The position numbers and the translations under genes were made by a program. From Prorocentrum cordatum (lineage: Eukaryota; Sar; Dinophyceae; Prorocentrales; Prorocentraceae): a stretch of DNA of 52,500 bases. Below are positions 32,282 to 41,769 of this stretch, one piece after another (positions within the stretch are counted from its first letter, which is position 1; the number at the start of each line of letters is the position of its first letter). The DNA lies in NCBI GenBank assembly GCA_963575745.1, contig CAUYUJ010011237.1, positions 189,077 to 241,576 on the forward strand, given 5' to 3'. The notes below the pieces were generated by a model that saw nothing but the letters and a program-made list of their open reading frames with translations, did no database searches and was not told the origin of the DNA.

Positions 32282-35028
32282 GGGCCGATGGCACCTGGCT
32301 GCCCCCCCGGTCGGTGCTGCAGTGGCTTGCGCACCGACAGGGAGTCCGCGAGCGCGGCCAGCGAAGGCGTGCGCGGCACCTGCGGCAGGCCCTTCCCGTG
32401 CTCGGTGCTCGCGAGGGGCACGCGCCGCAGCGGGGGCGCCGCCTCGGCCGGGTCCGCCTCGGCCGGCCAGCACGCCCGGGCCTCCCAGCACAGGAGGGCG
32501 CCGCCCAGGGCGCACAGCACCGAGGTGAGGTAGGTGAACAGCTCCCACCTGTAGCTGCCCCGTTACGCAACACGCAACACGCACCGTGTCGATACGGAAC
32601 TCAGCACGTCGGCCGAAGACGCAGGTCCGACGCGATGCACTCGCCAATACGTGGTCCAATGCGTGGAGCCAACACGCAACGTATCGACACGGACGCCTTG
32701 AACACGGGAGGTGTTGCGTTTCAAAGCGCGCGTATCGAGGCAACTAAGGCTCCCACCGCCCGCTGGAGCCGCGCACGCCCTCGAACAGCAGCGGGGCGGC
32801 CATCGCGCCGACGCGGCCCAGGCTGAAGATGACGCTGCCGCCCGTGGTGGCGGCCAGGGTCGGGTAGCTCTCTACGGCCAGCTGCCCGAAGACGATGAAG
32901 CCCACGGCCGGCACCCAGTAGAAGCCGAAGAAGCCGAACTGGTACACCACCTCGAGGAGAGGCGTTCGTGTCGTGAACGATCCTGCGAGGCGGGGATTTA
33001 TCCATATCCACCGCCTGGGAACCGACGTCCTGGTGCCCCAGCGGGCGGTGGATATGGATATCTTTCGGCCCCCAGGGGTCCGAATATGTTCATATCCACC
33101 GCCTGCCGAGGCTCCGAAAACTGGCCCTCCAGGCGGTGGATATGGATAAATTCCCGCCTCGGAGATCCTGCGTAGCCGAAGCAGCTGATGGTGCAGGCAG
33201 CCGCCGCAATGGAGAACAGCAGCACCGTCTTGCGAGGCGCTGCCTGGGCGAGCGCCGTGGCCACCGTGATGCCGATGAGGTCGGCCGGGCCGCCGAAGAC
33301 GATCTCCCAGCCTGGTGCGAGACCGTATCCCTGTGTCATCACCTGAGCGAGGAAAAGAGACGGGCCTTACGCGAGATGGCATGGCCACGTTGCGCGTTGG
33401 CGCGGGCCGCCAGCACGGCATGCTACATGTGAGACGAGGGCGCTTACGCGCGACCTCACACGGGAAGCTTGCGCGCGAATGTCGGCGCTCTCAACCCCGT
33501 TTTCTCTCGTCGCTCACCTGCGGCTGAGCGTACATGCCACCGTAATAGAAGATGTTGAGCGCGAACCCGACGTAGGCCAGGACACACGTTGTCAACAGAT
33601 AGCGCGGTCCGAATACGACGCCCAGGGCTCCTGTGAACCCCAGCTGGCCTGCTGGCACCTTCGCAGTCTCCTCAGGGCAAGAAAGAACTTCATCAACATA
33701 AACTTTTGACGGTCTGCGCGAACTTGGATCTGCGCTGGACCCCCTCCCTGTCGCGCGGAGCGTGCCAGGGGCGGCGCCGGAAGCGCCGCCAAGGGGGGCC
33801 AAGCGCCGAGCTAAGAAATCCTCGCGGACCGTCGAAAAGTGATTGCTTGGTTTGCAGATGTTCCGTCTTCGAATCCTGCACCTCCAGCTCGATGTGCCTC
33901 GGGGGCTTGCCGTTCAGCCGCCGGAAGCCCTCGAAGACCCGGAGCGCCTCCGCGCGGTCGCCCCTGCTGGCGAGCCACACCGGCGACTCCGGCAGGAACG
34001 CGGCCGCGGACAGGCCCAGGATCCCCGGAGGGATGCAGGTGACAACCATCACGGGGGAACAGACAGTGGCATGAACAGACCCATCGGTCGGAAGGAGCAG
34101 GGAGGAGCATGAACCAGGAAGGCGGATGCAGTAGACAGGCTCGGGCCCGCCCAGAGTCACAAAAAAAGCAGCAGGAGCGCATCGATCCTGGGAGCAGGAA
34201 GGCGCCTGAAGTAGGTTGGGCTCTGGGAATCGATATCTACCCTACCTTCAACGACCAATGCACAAACATAGGTGAGCTGTCGGAGAACCACGTGGACTTC
34301 TCGGGTCGGTGCCGGGCCCGCCCTGGCGGCGCCTCCGGCGCCGCCCCTGGCGCGCTTCGCGCGCCGGCGAGGGGGACCCAGCGCCGATCCGAGAAGTTCG
34401 CGCGGTCATGCCTGTGTCTACGTCGTTGCCTGCTCCCCCACATGAGCCTCTGCCAGTTCAGCTCTATCAGGTAGGGGTCCCAGCAGGAGGCGAGGAAGGC
34501 TGCGTACGTGTAGCCCAGGTCGAACATCCCCTCGGCCGCAGCCCGCATGGGGATGCGCCAGTGCTTGGGCGTGACCTCGCTCAGCAGCGCCGTCGCGGGC
34601 ACGTCCCCGAGGGCAGTCGCAAAGCCCAGGCACAGCCGCGCAGTGAAGAGCCCGTGAAAGCTGGTGCAGGTAGCGGAGAGGCATCCGATGAAGACGGTGG
34701 CGATGCTGCTGGCCACGACAGGGAAGCGCCGGCCGACACCGTCTCCATTCCAGCCGCTGGCCAGCGTGCCGAGGAACATGCCGAAGAAGAGCACGGTCGA
34801 CAGGCTGCCCTGCTGCGTGGTGGTGAGGTCGAGGTCCGCAGCGATGGGCAGTGTCAGGATCGACATGAGGCACATCTGCACGCCGCGATTGAAGAACACG
34901 GCCCCACCTGTGACCGCCATGAGGACCTGAGCCTTCCCGAACCCGATGTCCTCGACGACCTCGCCGACGCTCATCTGGCACGTCGGGGGCCCCGGATCTG
35001 CGACCGGTGGATCTGCGACGGGAGCCAT
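32125..35028 (-). CDS. Major facilitator superfamily transporter, six exons
   Basis: Minus strand. Start ATG at 35028-35026 (MAPVADPPVADPG). Exons: 35028 to about 34430; about 34139 to 33830; 33702-33518; 33342-33168; 32982-32757; 32548 to about 32125. The product, about 550 residues, has hydrophobic segments throughout, the MFS loop motif GWNGDGVGRR (G-x3-D-x2-G-R-R) after the second membrane segment, and LPESPVWLASRGDRAEAL, the PESPRWL signature of sugar and SV2/organic-cation porters, in the central loop. It is expected to be a 12-helix membrane porter; the substrate cannot be read. The last four splice junctions keep the frame; the first intron's sites are unclear. The C-terminus runs into repeat DNA, so its end is uncertain. 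Confidence 0.85.
32549..32756 (-). other. Intron 5, TIR element with 8-bp duplication
   Basis: GTGGGAGC occurs at both ends (32749-32756 and 32541-32548). Splicing GT at 32756 to AG at 32549 removes one copy plus a 200-bp element and joins SGRW to ELFTYLT in frame. The element ends read CTTAGTTGCCTCGATACGC and, inverted, CTGTAGCTGCCCCGTTACGC: imperfect terminal inverted repeats. It has no coding capacity. Confidence 0.85.
32983..33167 (-). other. Intron 4, TIR element with 8-bp duplication
   Basis: GCAGGATC flanks the insert (33164-33171 and 32979-32986). Cutting each copy after GCAG removes 185 bp and joins FGYAG to SFTTRTP in frame, with a GA donor and AG acceptor (non-GT donors are known in dinoflagellates). 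The 177-bp element has about 31-bp terminal inverted repeats (GAGGCGGG.ATTTATCC then ATATCCACCGCCTGG). ATATCCACCGCC occurs four times in alternating orientation. Confidence 0.88.
33343..33517 (-). other. Intron 3, canonical GT-AG
   Basis: GCCGCAG|GTGAGCG at the donor and CTCGCTCAG|GTGATG at the acceptor, phase 0, joining YAQPQ to VMTQGYG. CAGGTGA at both junctions is a 7-bp direct repeat, which could be the trace of an insertion, but no inverted repeats remain. Confidence 0.85.
33703..33829 (-). other. Intron 2, filled by GC-rich foldback element
   Basis: The intron is almost entirely a copy of the 19785-19955 foldback family: GGTCCGCGAGGATTTCTT on one side and AAGTTCGCGCAGACC on the other around GGGGCGGCGCCGGAAGCGCC. 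A GT at 33829 and AG at 33703 give an in-frame phase-1 join (SLFD to VYVDE). Other sites are possible. Confidence 0.6.
34140..34429 (-). other. Intron 1, contains foldback copy 34283-34411
   Basis: Between the exon ending LNWQRLMWG and the one carrying VVTCIPPGILGLS. It contains GAACTTCTCGGATCGGCGCT and its inverted partner near 34300-34320. Exact splice sites are unclear; a GC donor near 34429 is possible. Confidence 0.55.
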
Positions 35029-35292
35029 TGCTCGGTACACTGCGGCGCGTTGTGCGGTGAATATTGGGCGAGCAACGACATATGTACATGTACGCCCTCC
35101 GCGGTCTTGCCTGCACGAACGTCCGCGTCGACACGCACTCCAGGGGAAACTAACCGCGTACGTGTACATATGTTGCTGGCCTCTGAAATATGGAGACTGG
35201 TCAGGGGACGAGTGCGGTCAGGTACTATACATAGGCCGAGGGGGCTCCCGAGTGCATCAGGGCTCGAGCCCCGATGTCGTGGGCCGAAGCGG

Positions 35293-35312
35293 CTTGAGCC
35301 AGGACGGCTGCG
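35293..35312 (-). other. Probable decayed SL upstream of transporter
   Basis: The minus strand reads CGCAGCCGTCCTGGCTCAAG. It matches the last 19-20 SL positions except for four transitions, ends in TGGCTCAAG, and lies about 265 bp upstream of the transporter ATG in the same orientation. Chance similarity is not excluded. Confidence 0.45.
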
Positions 35313-35519
35313 TACGCTCTTTGGCTCGGGTCGAAGCTCTCTTGGCAGTGCACACGGAACATCAAACATTCTGCATGTTGGCGTCATTCGGTCTTTGGTT
35401 GGCATGCCGTATGGGAATCCTGTGGGCGCCCTGTTGTGGCCTCTGGAGCACACTCGGAGCGATCCTGGAGCCTCTTGGGCTCCCTCGAGATTTCTTCCTG
35501 CAGTCATCTTGGAGTTCCC

Positions 35520-35882
35520 TTGGACATATTGGTGGGCACTTCGTCGGCGTCGTCGTCGCCGTCGACATCGTCGTCGTCGCTGTTGTCGTCGTCGTCATCG
35601 TCACTGTCGTCGTCGTCGACGTCGACGGCGACGGCGACGGCGACGGCAGCGGCATGGCGGAAGGGAGGAGACGTTGCTGTCGCTGACGTCGTCGTCGTCG
35701 TCGACATCGTCGATATCGTCGCCGTCGCTGTCGGCGTCGTCGTCGTCGATGTCGTCGTCGTCGTTGTCGTCGTCGCTGTCGTCGTCGTCGTCGTGGTCTT
35801 CGTCGCCGCCTTCGTCGGCGATGTCGACGTCGTCGCCGTCGCTGTCGCTGTCGTCATCGTCGTCACTGTCGTCGTCGTCGCT

Positions 35883-35942
<60 letters not shown>

Positions 35943-35950
35943 GTCGACGA

Positions 35951-35989
<39 letters not shown>

Positions 35990-36345
35990 CTTCGTCGTCG
36001 TCGACGACGACGTTGTCGTTGTCATCGACATCGTCGTGGCCGTCGTCGTCGCTGTCGTCGTCATCGCTGTTGTCGTCGTCGTCGACTTCGACGTCGACGT
36101 CGACGTCGACGACGCCGGCAGCGGCATGGCGGCACGGGGGAGACGCTGCTGTCGCTGACGTCGTCGTCGTCGTCGACGACGTCGGTATCGTCGTCGTCGC
36201 TGTCGTCGTCGTCGTCGCCCCCGTCGTCGTCGTCGCCGTCGTCGTCGCCGTCGTCGCCGTGGTCTTCGTCGCCGTCGTCGTCGCCGTCGTCGCCGTGGTC
36301 TTCGTCGACGTCGTCGTCGACGTCGGCGTCGGCGGCGACGGCGGC
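35520..36345. repeat. (GTC)n microsatellite, 0.8 kb
   Basis: GTC/CGT triplets with GCT, GAC and GTT changes, purest at 35889-35938 and 35950-35986. Two blocks (35645-35685 and 36115-36160) read GGCGGCA..GGCATGGCGG and GGAGACG.TGCTGTCGCTGAC, so the array contains a duplicated longer unit of about 475 bp. Confidence 0.94.
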
Positions 36346-36481
36346 GGCACGGCGGCACGGCGGCACGGCGGGCACCCGCGCGCCTGCGGGGCACCCGATC
36401 GGGCCTCGCCTGCGGGGGCCGGGGCGGGGGGGCGGCCGGAGCTGAGAGCCCAGGGCGGCGGGAGCGACAGCGGGAGGAGAT

Positions 36482-36702
36482 GCTTGCAGCGATCCAAGGA
36501 GGAGGAGGAGGAGGAGGAGGAGGAGGAGGAGGAGGACCAGGAGGAGGGGGGGAGGAGGAGGAGGAGGAGGAGGGGGAGGAGGAGCAGCAGGAGGAGGAGA
36601 AGGAGCAGCAGGAGGAGGGAGGGGAGGTGGAGGAGGAGGAGGAGGAGGAGGAGGAGGAGAGCAGGAGGAGGAGAAGGAGGAGGAGGAGGGGGAGGAGGGC
36701 AA
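36482..36702. repeat. (GGA)n microsatellite
   Basis: GGA/GAG triplets with CAG and AAG interruptions. Confidence 0.93.
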
Positions 36703-36707
36703 ATTGG

Positions 36708-36745
36708 GGCCGTCGGGCTGGGTTGGGGTGGCTTGGTCGGTGGTG
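36708..36745. repeat. Single end of TIR element seen at 49584-49702
   Basis: GGGCTGGGTTGGGGTGGCTT and GGTCGGTGGTGAC match the right terminus of the 49584-49702 element. No opposite end was found on the left, where the GGA array lies. Confidence 0.6.
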
Positions 36746-37387
36746 ACTTACACGGCACGAACCATCCGACATGATGCTTCCCTTCCACCTTCGAGGGCTG
36801 CATCTCACCGCAGCCATGCTGCGCCGCAGCGTGGGACAGAGGAGCGGATGGATGGAGCTTGATCTCTCAACGTCGCGAGCGGCAGTCAGGAGGGAGGGGT
36901 CGTCGACGGCAGCGGCGGGGGCAGCGGCGGGGGGAGGCGGCACCGACATCGACAAAGGCATCGCGGGCGGGTAGCCAGCGGCAGCGTCGGCGCCAGGCGG
37001 CAGGAGGAGGGGGGCAAGGGCCCTCCTCGTCCTCCCCCTCTTTTTCGCCCTGGTCATCATCCGCGAGCGTAGCTGGCGGACAATACTGATGATGTTCCTC
37101 GCCGTCATCACCCGCTTTCTCCTTGTCCTCCCCCCTCCTCCTGCTGCTGCTCCTCCTGGGCAGGCTCGGGCGCCCCAAGAGGTTACCACACGCTTTCACC
37201 ACGAGTGGCTGCCAAGCCAGGCACGAGCATCCTTCTGGCCGTCCTGATCCCGTGGCAGCCACGGGCTCCAGGCCGCGGCGCGAGGCGGTGGCGCAGCCCT
37301 GGTGCTGCACGTGGAGCTTGCAAAAGCCCACGGGAATCGACGACGACGACGACGTCGTCGTCGTGCATCCATCAGGCTGACCACAAA
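36746..37387. other. GC-rich DNA, no gene recognised
   Basis: Frames are open on both strands with Arg-, Pro- and Ala-rich products. A perfect palindrome of four CGA and four CGT triplets lies near 37339-37362. Confidence 0.4.
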
Positions 37388-38720
37388 TGGTGCTCGCAGC
37401 TCATTCTACTGAAGGGTACCGCGTTCCAAGGGGGTGCCGCCGCCCAAGTCGCCAGCGGTTCGCAGCCCCCCCCCATGCAGTCGGCGAGGGAGACCTGGCT
37501 TGCCGAACAGTTGGCAGAGCTCACTCTCCAGCTACAGAAGTTGCAAGGCCCAGGTTCGGGAGCTGCGAATGATGGTGCGTCTCGCACTGCAGCTGCGGCA
37601 CCTCCATGGGCCAGCGGAACCACAGCCATGGCTGCAGCGCCCGCGGCGTCCGAGCGCGAGCGCATGCAGTCCAGTGTGCAGATCCTCAAGCTGCTGGGGC
37701 CACCCGATGCTGAGTGTCGTGACAGACTGGTTTCTGCGCGTGAAAACTTACAAACAGAGTTGCTAGGGCTCCCAACTTCGCGCTTCGCGCTACGCGAAGC
37801 GCGAAGCGCGAATAACTTCGCGCTCTCGCGCCGCCCTCCCAAAGGGAGAAAAGGAGGACGAGGAGGAAGGGGAGAAGGAACGAGGACCGCGAAGCGCGAA
37901 GCGCGAATAACTTCGCGCCCTCGTGGGAGCCCTTGCAGATCCTCAAGCTGCTGGGGCCACCCGATGCTGAGTGTCGTGACAGACTGGCTTCTGCGCGTGA
38001 AGACTTACAAACAGAGCTGCACGCTGACAGGCCACTGGAGGCGAACGTCCAGGCACTCAATGGCAAACTCACAGCGGCTGCGCAGCACAAGCAGACGGCG
38101 TGCACCAGCCAGCTGGCTGCTGCCCGAGATGCCTCGGCGCAGGCACAGGAGGCGCGGCTGGCGGAGCAGGCCGAGAGCTGAGCAGACAAGAATCTCTTTG
38201 ACCTTGAGGAGCAGATGCGCCATGTGGTGGTCAGGACGACGCCCGACCCGTCCAAGCCCCCTTCTCGATCGTCTGTCGACGGTTACCCCAGGGCTGCAGA
38301 CCACGGTGGAGCAGCTGGGGGCAGTGGTGCAGGCTCTCGTCGGTAGTGAGCGCGTCGCGGGTGACATCGCGTCCATGGCGGCGGTGATGGCGAAGCTCAA
38401 GGTGGAGGAGCGGCCCAGGTGTCTGCAGAGGCGGCCCCCGCCCAGGCGGCTCAACCTCCACCAGCAGCGCAGACCCCGCAAACAAACGAAACCATGGACG
38501 TGGACGAAGGCACTTCCCAGCACATTGACGAGCTGGATACGGCCACTTGCCGTGAGCACTTTTGTGCTTGTGGGGTTGATGTTCCTGCTGGAGAGGATGA
38601 TGGAGATGATGAGCTGGACGCACCCGCTCTCCGCGAAAAGCTCAAGCGATACTTGGTGTGTGCTAGCGGTGTCGCGAAGCAGCTCAAGACGGGGACTGGT
38701 GCGGCGTCGTCAGCATGATG
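37388..38720 (+). pseudogene. LINE ORF1-like relic with coiled coil
   Basis: Plus strand, frames change several times. One frame gives LLKGTAFQGGAAAQ, then ARETWLAEQLAELTLQLQKL, then ILKLLGPPDAECRDRL and SAREDLQTEL, ending in AAARDASAQAQEARLAEQAES before a stop near 38181. A further frame (38419-38718) is acidic and holds REHFCACGVDVPAGEDDGDD. The coiled-coil-rich, Ala/Gln-rich make-up resembles ORF1 of LINE-1 and LINE-2, but the zinc finger is damaged and no endonuclease or RT follows, so a truncated ORF1 copy is only the best guess. Confidence 0.45.
37677..38020 (+). repeat. 87-bp direct duplication flanking a 170-bp insert
   Basis: 37677-37763 and 37934-38020 are 87-bp copies with three mismatches. 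Between them (37764-37933) lies an insert with ends AGGGCTCCCA and TGGGAGCCCT and an interior rich in GCGAAGCGCGAA palindromes. Confidence 0.92.
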
Positions 38721-39720
38721 GGTTGTACCTGATCCTATCGGTCGCTGCCATGCTGATGACGAGTGCACGCAACAGCATGGACGACCCCGAAGCGAAGCCG
38801 ATCCCGCTGCTTTTTGCGACGATGATGGCGAGGCAGCTGCATCGTGTTTGGCCCGTGCTAGCGGGTACTCCTCTTCGGCCACAGGTTCGGAGTCTGCCGG
38901 GCTTCACGGCCCTGACCGTGTATACTACTACTTCGGCCAACGCGCCTTGCGGTGCAAACACTGCTTCGGCGGCTGGTCCACAGGTGGATCGGTCGTCGAC
39001 GCAGCAGCGCTCACCCACATGCGCTGGTCCCTCCGCGACAACCTCGGCTCCTGCGGCAACGTCTACGTCTACGACAACTTCGGGATGGGTCCAACAACGT
39101 TTGAGGATAGTTTTGCCGGGTGCTGTGGGACTTCAGACACGGCGAAAACGAAAGGGACACTGCGAAACCGCCAACGACCACCGAAGGCCTGCGAAGCTCG
39201 CCGAAGGCATGCACGAAGTCTACCCCGAGAAGACCTCCAGGGGCTTCCGGAGGCTGAGGGGGCACGCCAGGGGGGGACTGGCTCAAAAGCGAAAACGTCG
39301 ATCTGGACTCGGCGATGCATCGCGGATAGATCGTCGGCAGACCCCCGGTAGCACATCCGCACGCTCCTGGGTGGGATCGGCTATCGGGCCCCTCTTGGCG
39401 AGGAATGGCCGCTCGGAGAACGAGGCATCCCCCCCTGAACGTGCCTATCGCCCCTGAACGCTGCCCCCTGGCATTCGGGTCATGATTCGGCTCTGCGGCG
39501 GCCGTTCGGGACGATCCGGGCACACCCAGAACGCTCTCGGCGAGGCGCCGCCGCTGAAAGAATCGCGAGACTGGAAAATCGTGGGAAGGCCGACGGAAAC
39601 CTCAACCTGTCCAGCCCCCCCTCCTGAGCCTGACCCCCCCGACGGTCGGGAACTTCTGCATGGCGGCAGCGTGTCGCGGCGGCGGCCCTGGCGACACGCT
39701 ATACGATGCGAGCGGACACG
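38721..39720 (+). other. Unique DNA, no gene recognised
   Basis: A plus-strand frame (38848-39351) contains YYYFGQRALRCKHCFGGW, a possible zinc-binding pair, but no known domain. The rest of the interval holds short frames on both strands only. Confidence 0.35.
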
Positions 39721-39893
39721 GTAGGGGCTCGACCACAAGAAACCTGCCAGAAGAAACCCGACCCTGAGACCCCAGGACGTCCACTGATTTTTGGTGTGGG
39801 AACGTCATGCTCCACAGCAGCACCCATCGAGCCCCGAGAAGCCCGGTGCACCCTGGAGGCAAGCGGGGTATTCCTTGGCATGGGCCCCCACTG
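39721..39893. repeat. Repeat A, copy 4
   Basis: A full-length copy: GTAGGGGCTCGACCACAAG at the left, GGCATGGGCCCCCACTG at the right. The two ends pair as an imperfect inverted repeat of about 20 bp. Confidence 0.87.
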
Positions 39894-39973
39894 CAGCGTG
39901 TCCTGCCGAGGCGCGGCGGGCCAGGCCAGGTGAACGACACCGTATCCCGGAGCTCTTGGCCGTATGGCCGTTT

Positions 39974-40036
39974 TTCCCCACATCCAAAGGATGGGGCTCT
40001 TGCGATTCCCCACATCCTAAGGATGGGGCTCTTGTT
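39974..40036. repeat. Two tandem 32-bp units
   Basis: TTCCCCACATCCAAAGGATG and TTCCCCACATCCTAAGGATG, each followed by GGGCTCTTG. Confidence 0.85.
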
Positions 40037-40079
40037 GTTACTTTGGCCGCGCGGAGAACGAGAACACGCCTCCCACCCA

Positions 40080-40255
40080 GCTTATCAGTCTCTGACTCGC
40101 TCACATGTAGGTCCACTCATACTGAGACTCACTCATACTCGGGTGCACTCGCCCTGAGACTAATGATACTTAGGTTTCTCATGCTCGGGTTCACTTACAG
40201 ACTCACTCGCACTTCGAGCCGCTTCTCAGACTCAAGGTTAATCAGACTCAGGTCA

Positions 40256-40301
<46 letters not shown>

Positions 40302-40440
40302 CTCACACTCACACTCACTCAGATTCATACTCAGACTCACTCACACCCAGACTCACACACACACACTAAGACTCACTCATACTCTGCCTCGCTCTTCCTC
40401 ACTCAAACTCAGCCAGACCACTTCCGCGCTCAGACTCAAA
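40080..40440. repeat. Degenerate ACTC repeat with (AC)n core
   Basis: CACTCAGACTCACTCATACT-type repeats surround a pure AC run at about 40258-40293. Confidence 0.9.
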
Positions 40441-40454
40441 CACACGTTGTGATG

Positions 40455-41280
40455 ATGTCTCAGGCGAGGCGCTCCTTCTCTTTCGGAGCAGTGTCCGAGG
40501 ATGTCTCAGGAGAGGCGCTGGTTCCAGCACTCCCAAAGGGGGGCCGCCAGGGGGTATCTCACGGGCCCGTTCGCGCCCAGATTGGGGGGATGTCTTATGT
40601 CTCAGGCGGTTTGCCTGTTTGGGTGCTCAAAAGCCTTCTCTTTCGGAGCAGTGTCCGAGGATGTCTCAGGCGAAGTGCTGGTTTCAGCACTCCTAAACGG
40701 GGGCCGCCAGGGGGTATCTCACGGGCCCGTTCGCGCCCATATTGGGGGGATGTCTCAGGCGGTTTGCCTGTTTGGGTGCTCAACGTCCTTCGCTTTCGGA
40801 GCAGTTTCCGAGGATGTCTCAGGCGAAGTGCTGGTTTCAGCACTCCCAAACGGGGGCCGTTAAGGGGTATCTCACGGGCCCGTTCGCGCCCATATTTGGG
40901 GGATGTCTCAGGCGGTTTGCCCGCTTGGGTGCTCAACGTTTTTCTCTTTCGGAGCAGTGTCCGAGGATGTCTCAGGAGAGGCGCTGGTTCCAGCACTCCC
41001 AAACGGGGGCCGCCAGGGGGTATCTCACGGGCCCGTTCGCGCCTAGATTGGGGGGATGTCTCAAGCGGTTTGCCTGCTTGGGTGCTCAACGCCCTTCTCT
41101 TTCGGAGCAGTTTCCAAGGATGTCTCAGGCGAGGTGCTGGTTTCAACAGTCCCAAAGGGTGGCCGCCAGGGGGTATCTCACGGGCCCGTTCGCGCCCAGA
41201 TCGGGGGGATATCTCAGGCGGTTTGCCTGTTTGGGTGCTCGACGTCCTTCTCTCTCGGAGCAGCTTTCGGCGCCCTGATA
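40455..41280. repeat. 153-bp satellite, five units
   Basis: The TTTCGGAGCAG core recurs at 40481, 40641, 40794, 40947, 41100 and 41253, period 160 once and 153 four times. Each unit has GATGTCTCAGGCG, CAGCACTCCCAAA, GGGCCGCCAGGGGGTATCTC, ACGGGCCCGTTCGCGCC and GGTTTGCCTG. The unit is 51 codons long, so several frames on both strands stay open. Related, diverged units lie at 48037-48430. Confidence 0.95.
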
Positions 41281-41510
41281 GGTGTTCAGACGAAAAGAAA
41301 AAGAAAGAGGAGGGGGATAATGAGGAGGAGGAGGATGAATGAAGAAGAAAACAACTAGTTAAAGTCGTCGTAGTCGCCGGCGTCTCTTTCGGCTTCGTCT
41401 TCCACACGACTTCGCTGACACTCAGATATTGAAAAGGACAGTGCCTTCTACAGAAGCATACCATCACTATGAGATGTACATATGGGAATATCCGCGTCGA
41501 GTAATTACTC
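41281..41510. other. Unique DNA between satellite and LINE-1
   Basis: A purine-rich AGAAAAAGAAAGAGG/GGAGGA stretch, then unique sequence to the target duplication. No gene seen. Confidence 0.5.
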
Positions 41511-41528
41511 CGACCACTCCGAGCTCCC
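41511..41528. repeat. LINE-1 target-site duplication, 3' copy
   Basis: CGACCACTCCGAGCTCCC, identical to 47534-47551. Confidence 0.95.
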
Positions 41529-41769
41529 TTTCAGCCTTTCAGCCTTTGACCGACATGATCCCACGGCGTGAGACCAGCAGCAGAGAGAGGGGACGGGCGG
41601 GGCAGAGTGGGTGACAAAATTTGGGCCACACAGCAACCTCAACCTCTCTGAATCGGGATGCTGTGGCCGAAATATGTCTTGGTGGAGGGGTCAATCCCCC
41701 TCTTTAGGAGGGACAGACTATTGGCAGCATCTCGATTCGCTGGATGCCCAAGGCAGTTCACACCCAACT

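Noticed and set aside
35504-37189. 561-codon Thr/Arg-rich ORF
   Set aside because: It runs through GTC and GGA microsatellites, and the opposite strand is equally open.
40449-41342. 297-codon ORF with 51-residue repeats
   Set aside because: The 153-bp satellite unit is a multiple of three, so several frames on both strands remain open; no codon-level sign of selection is visible.
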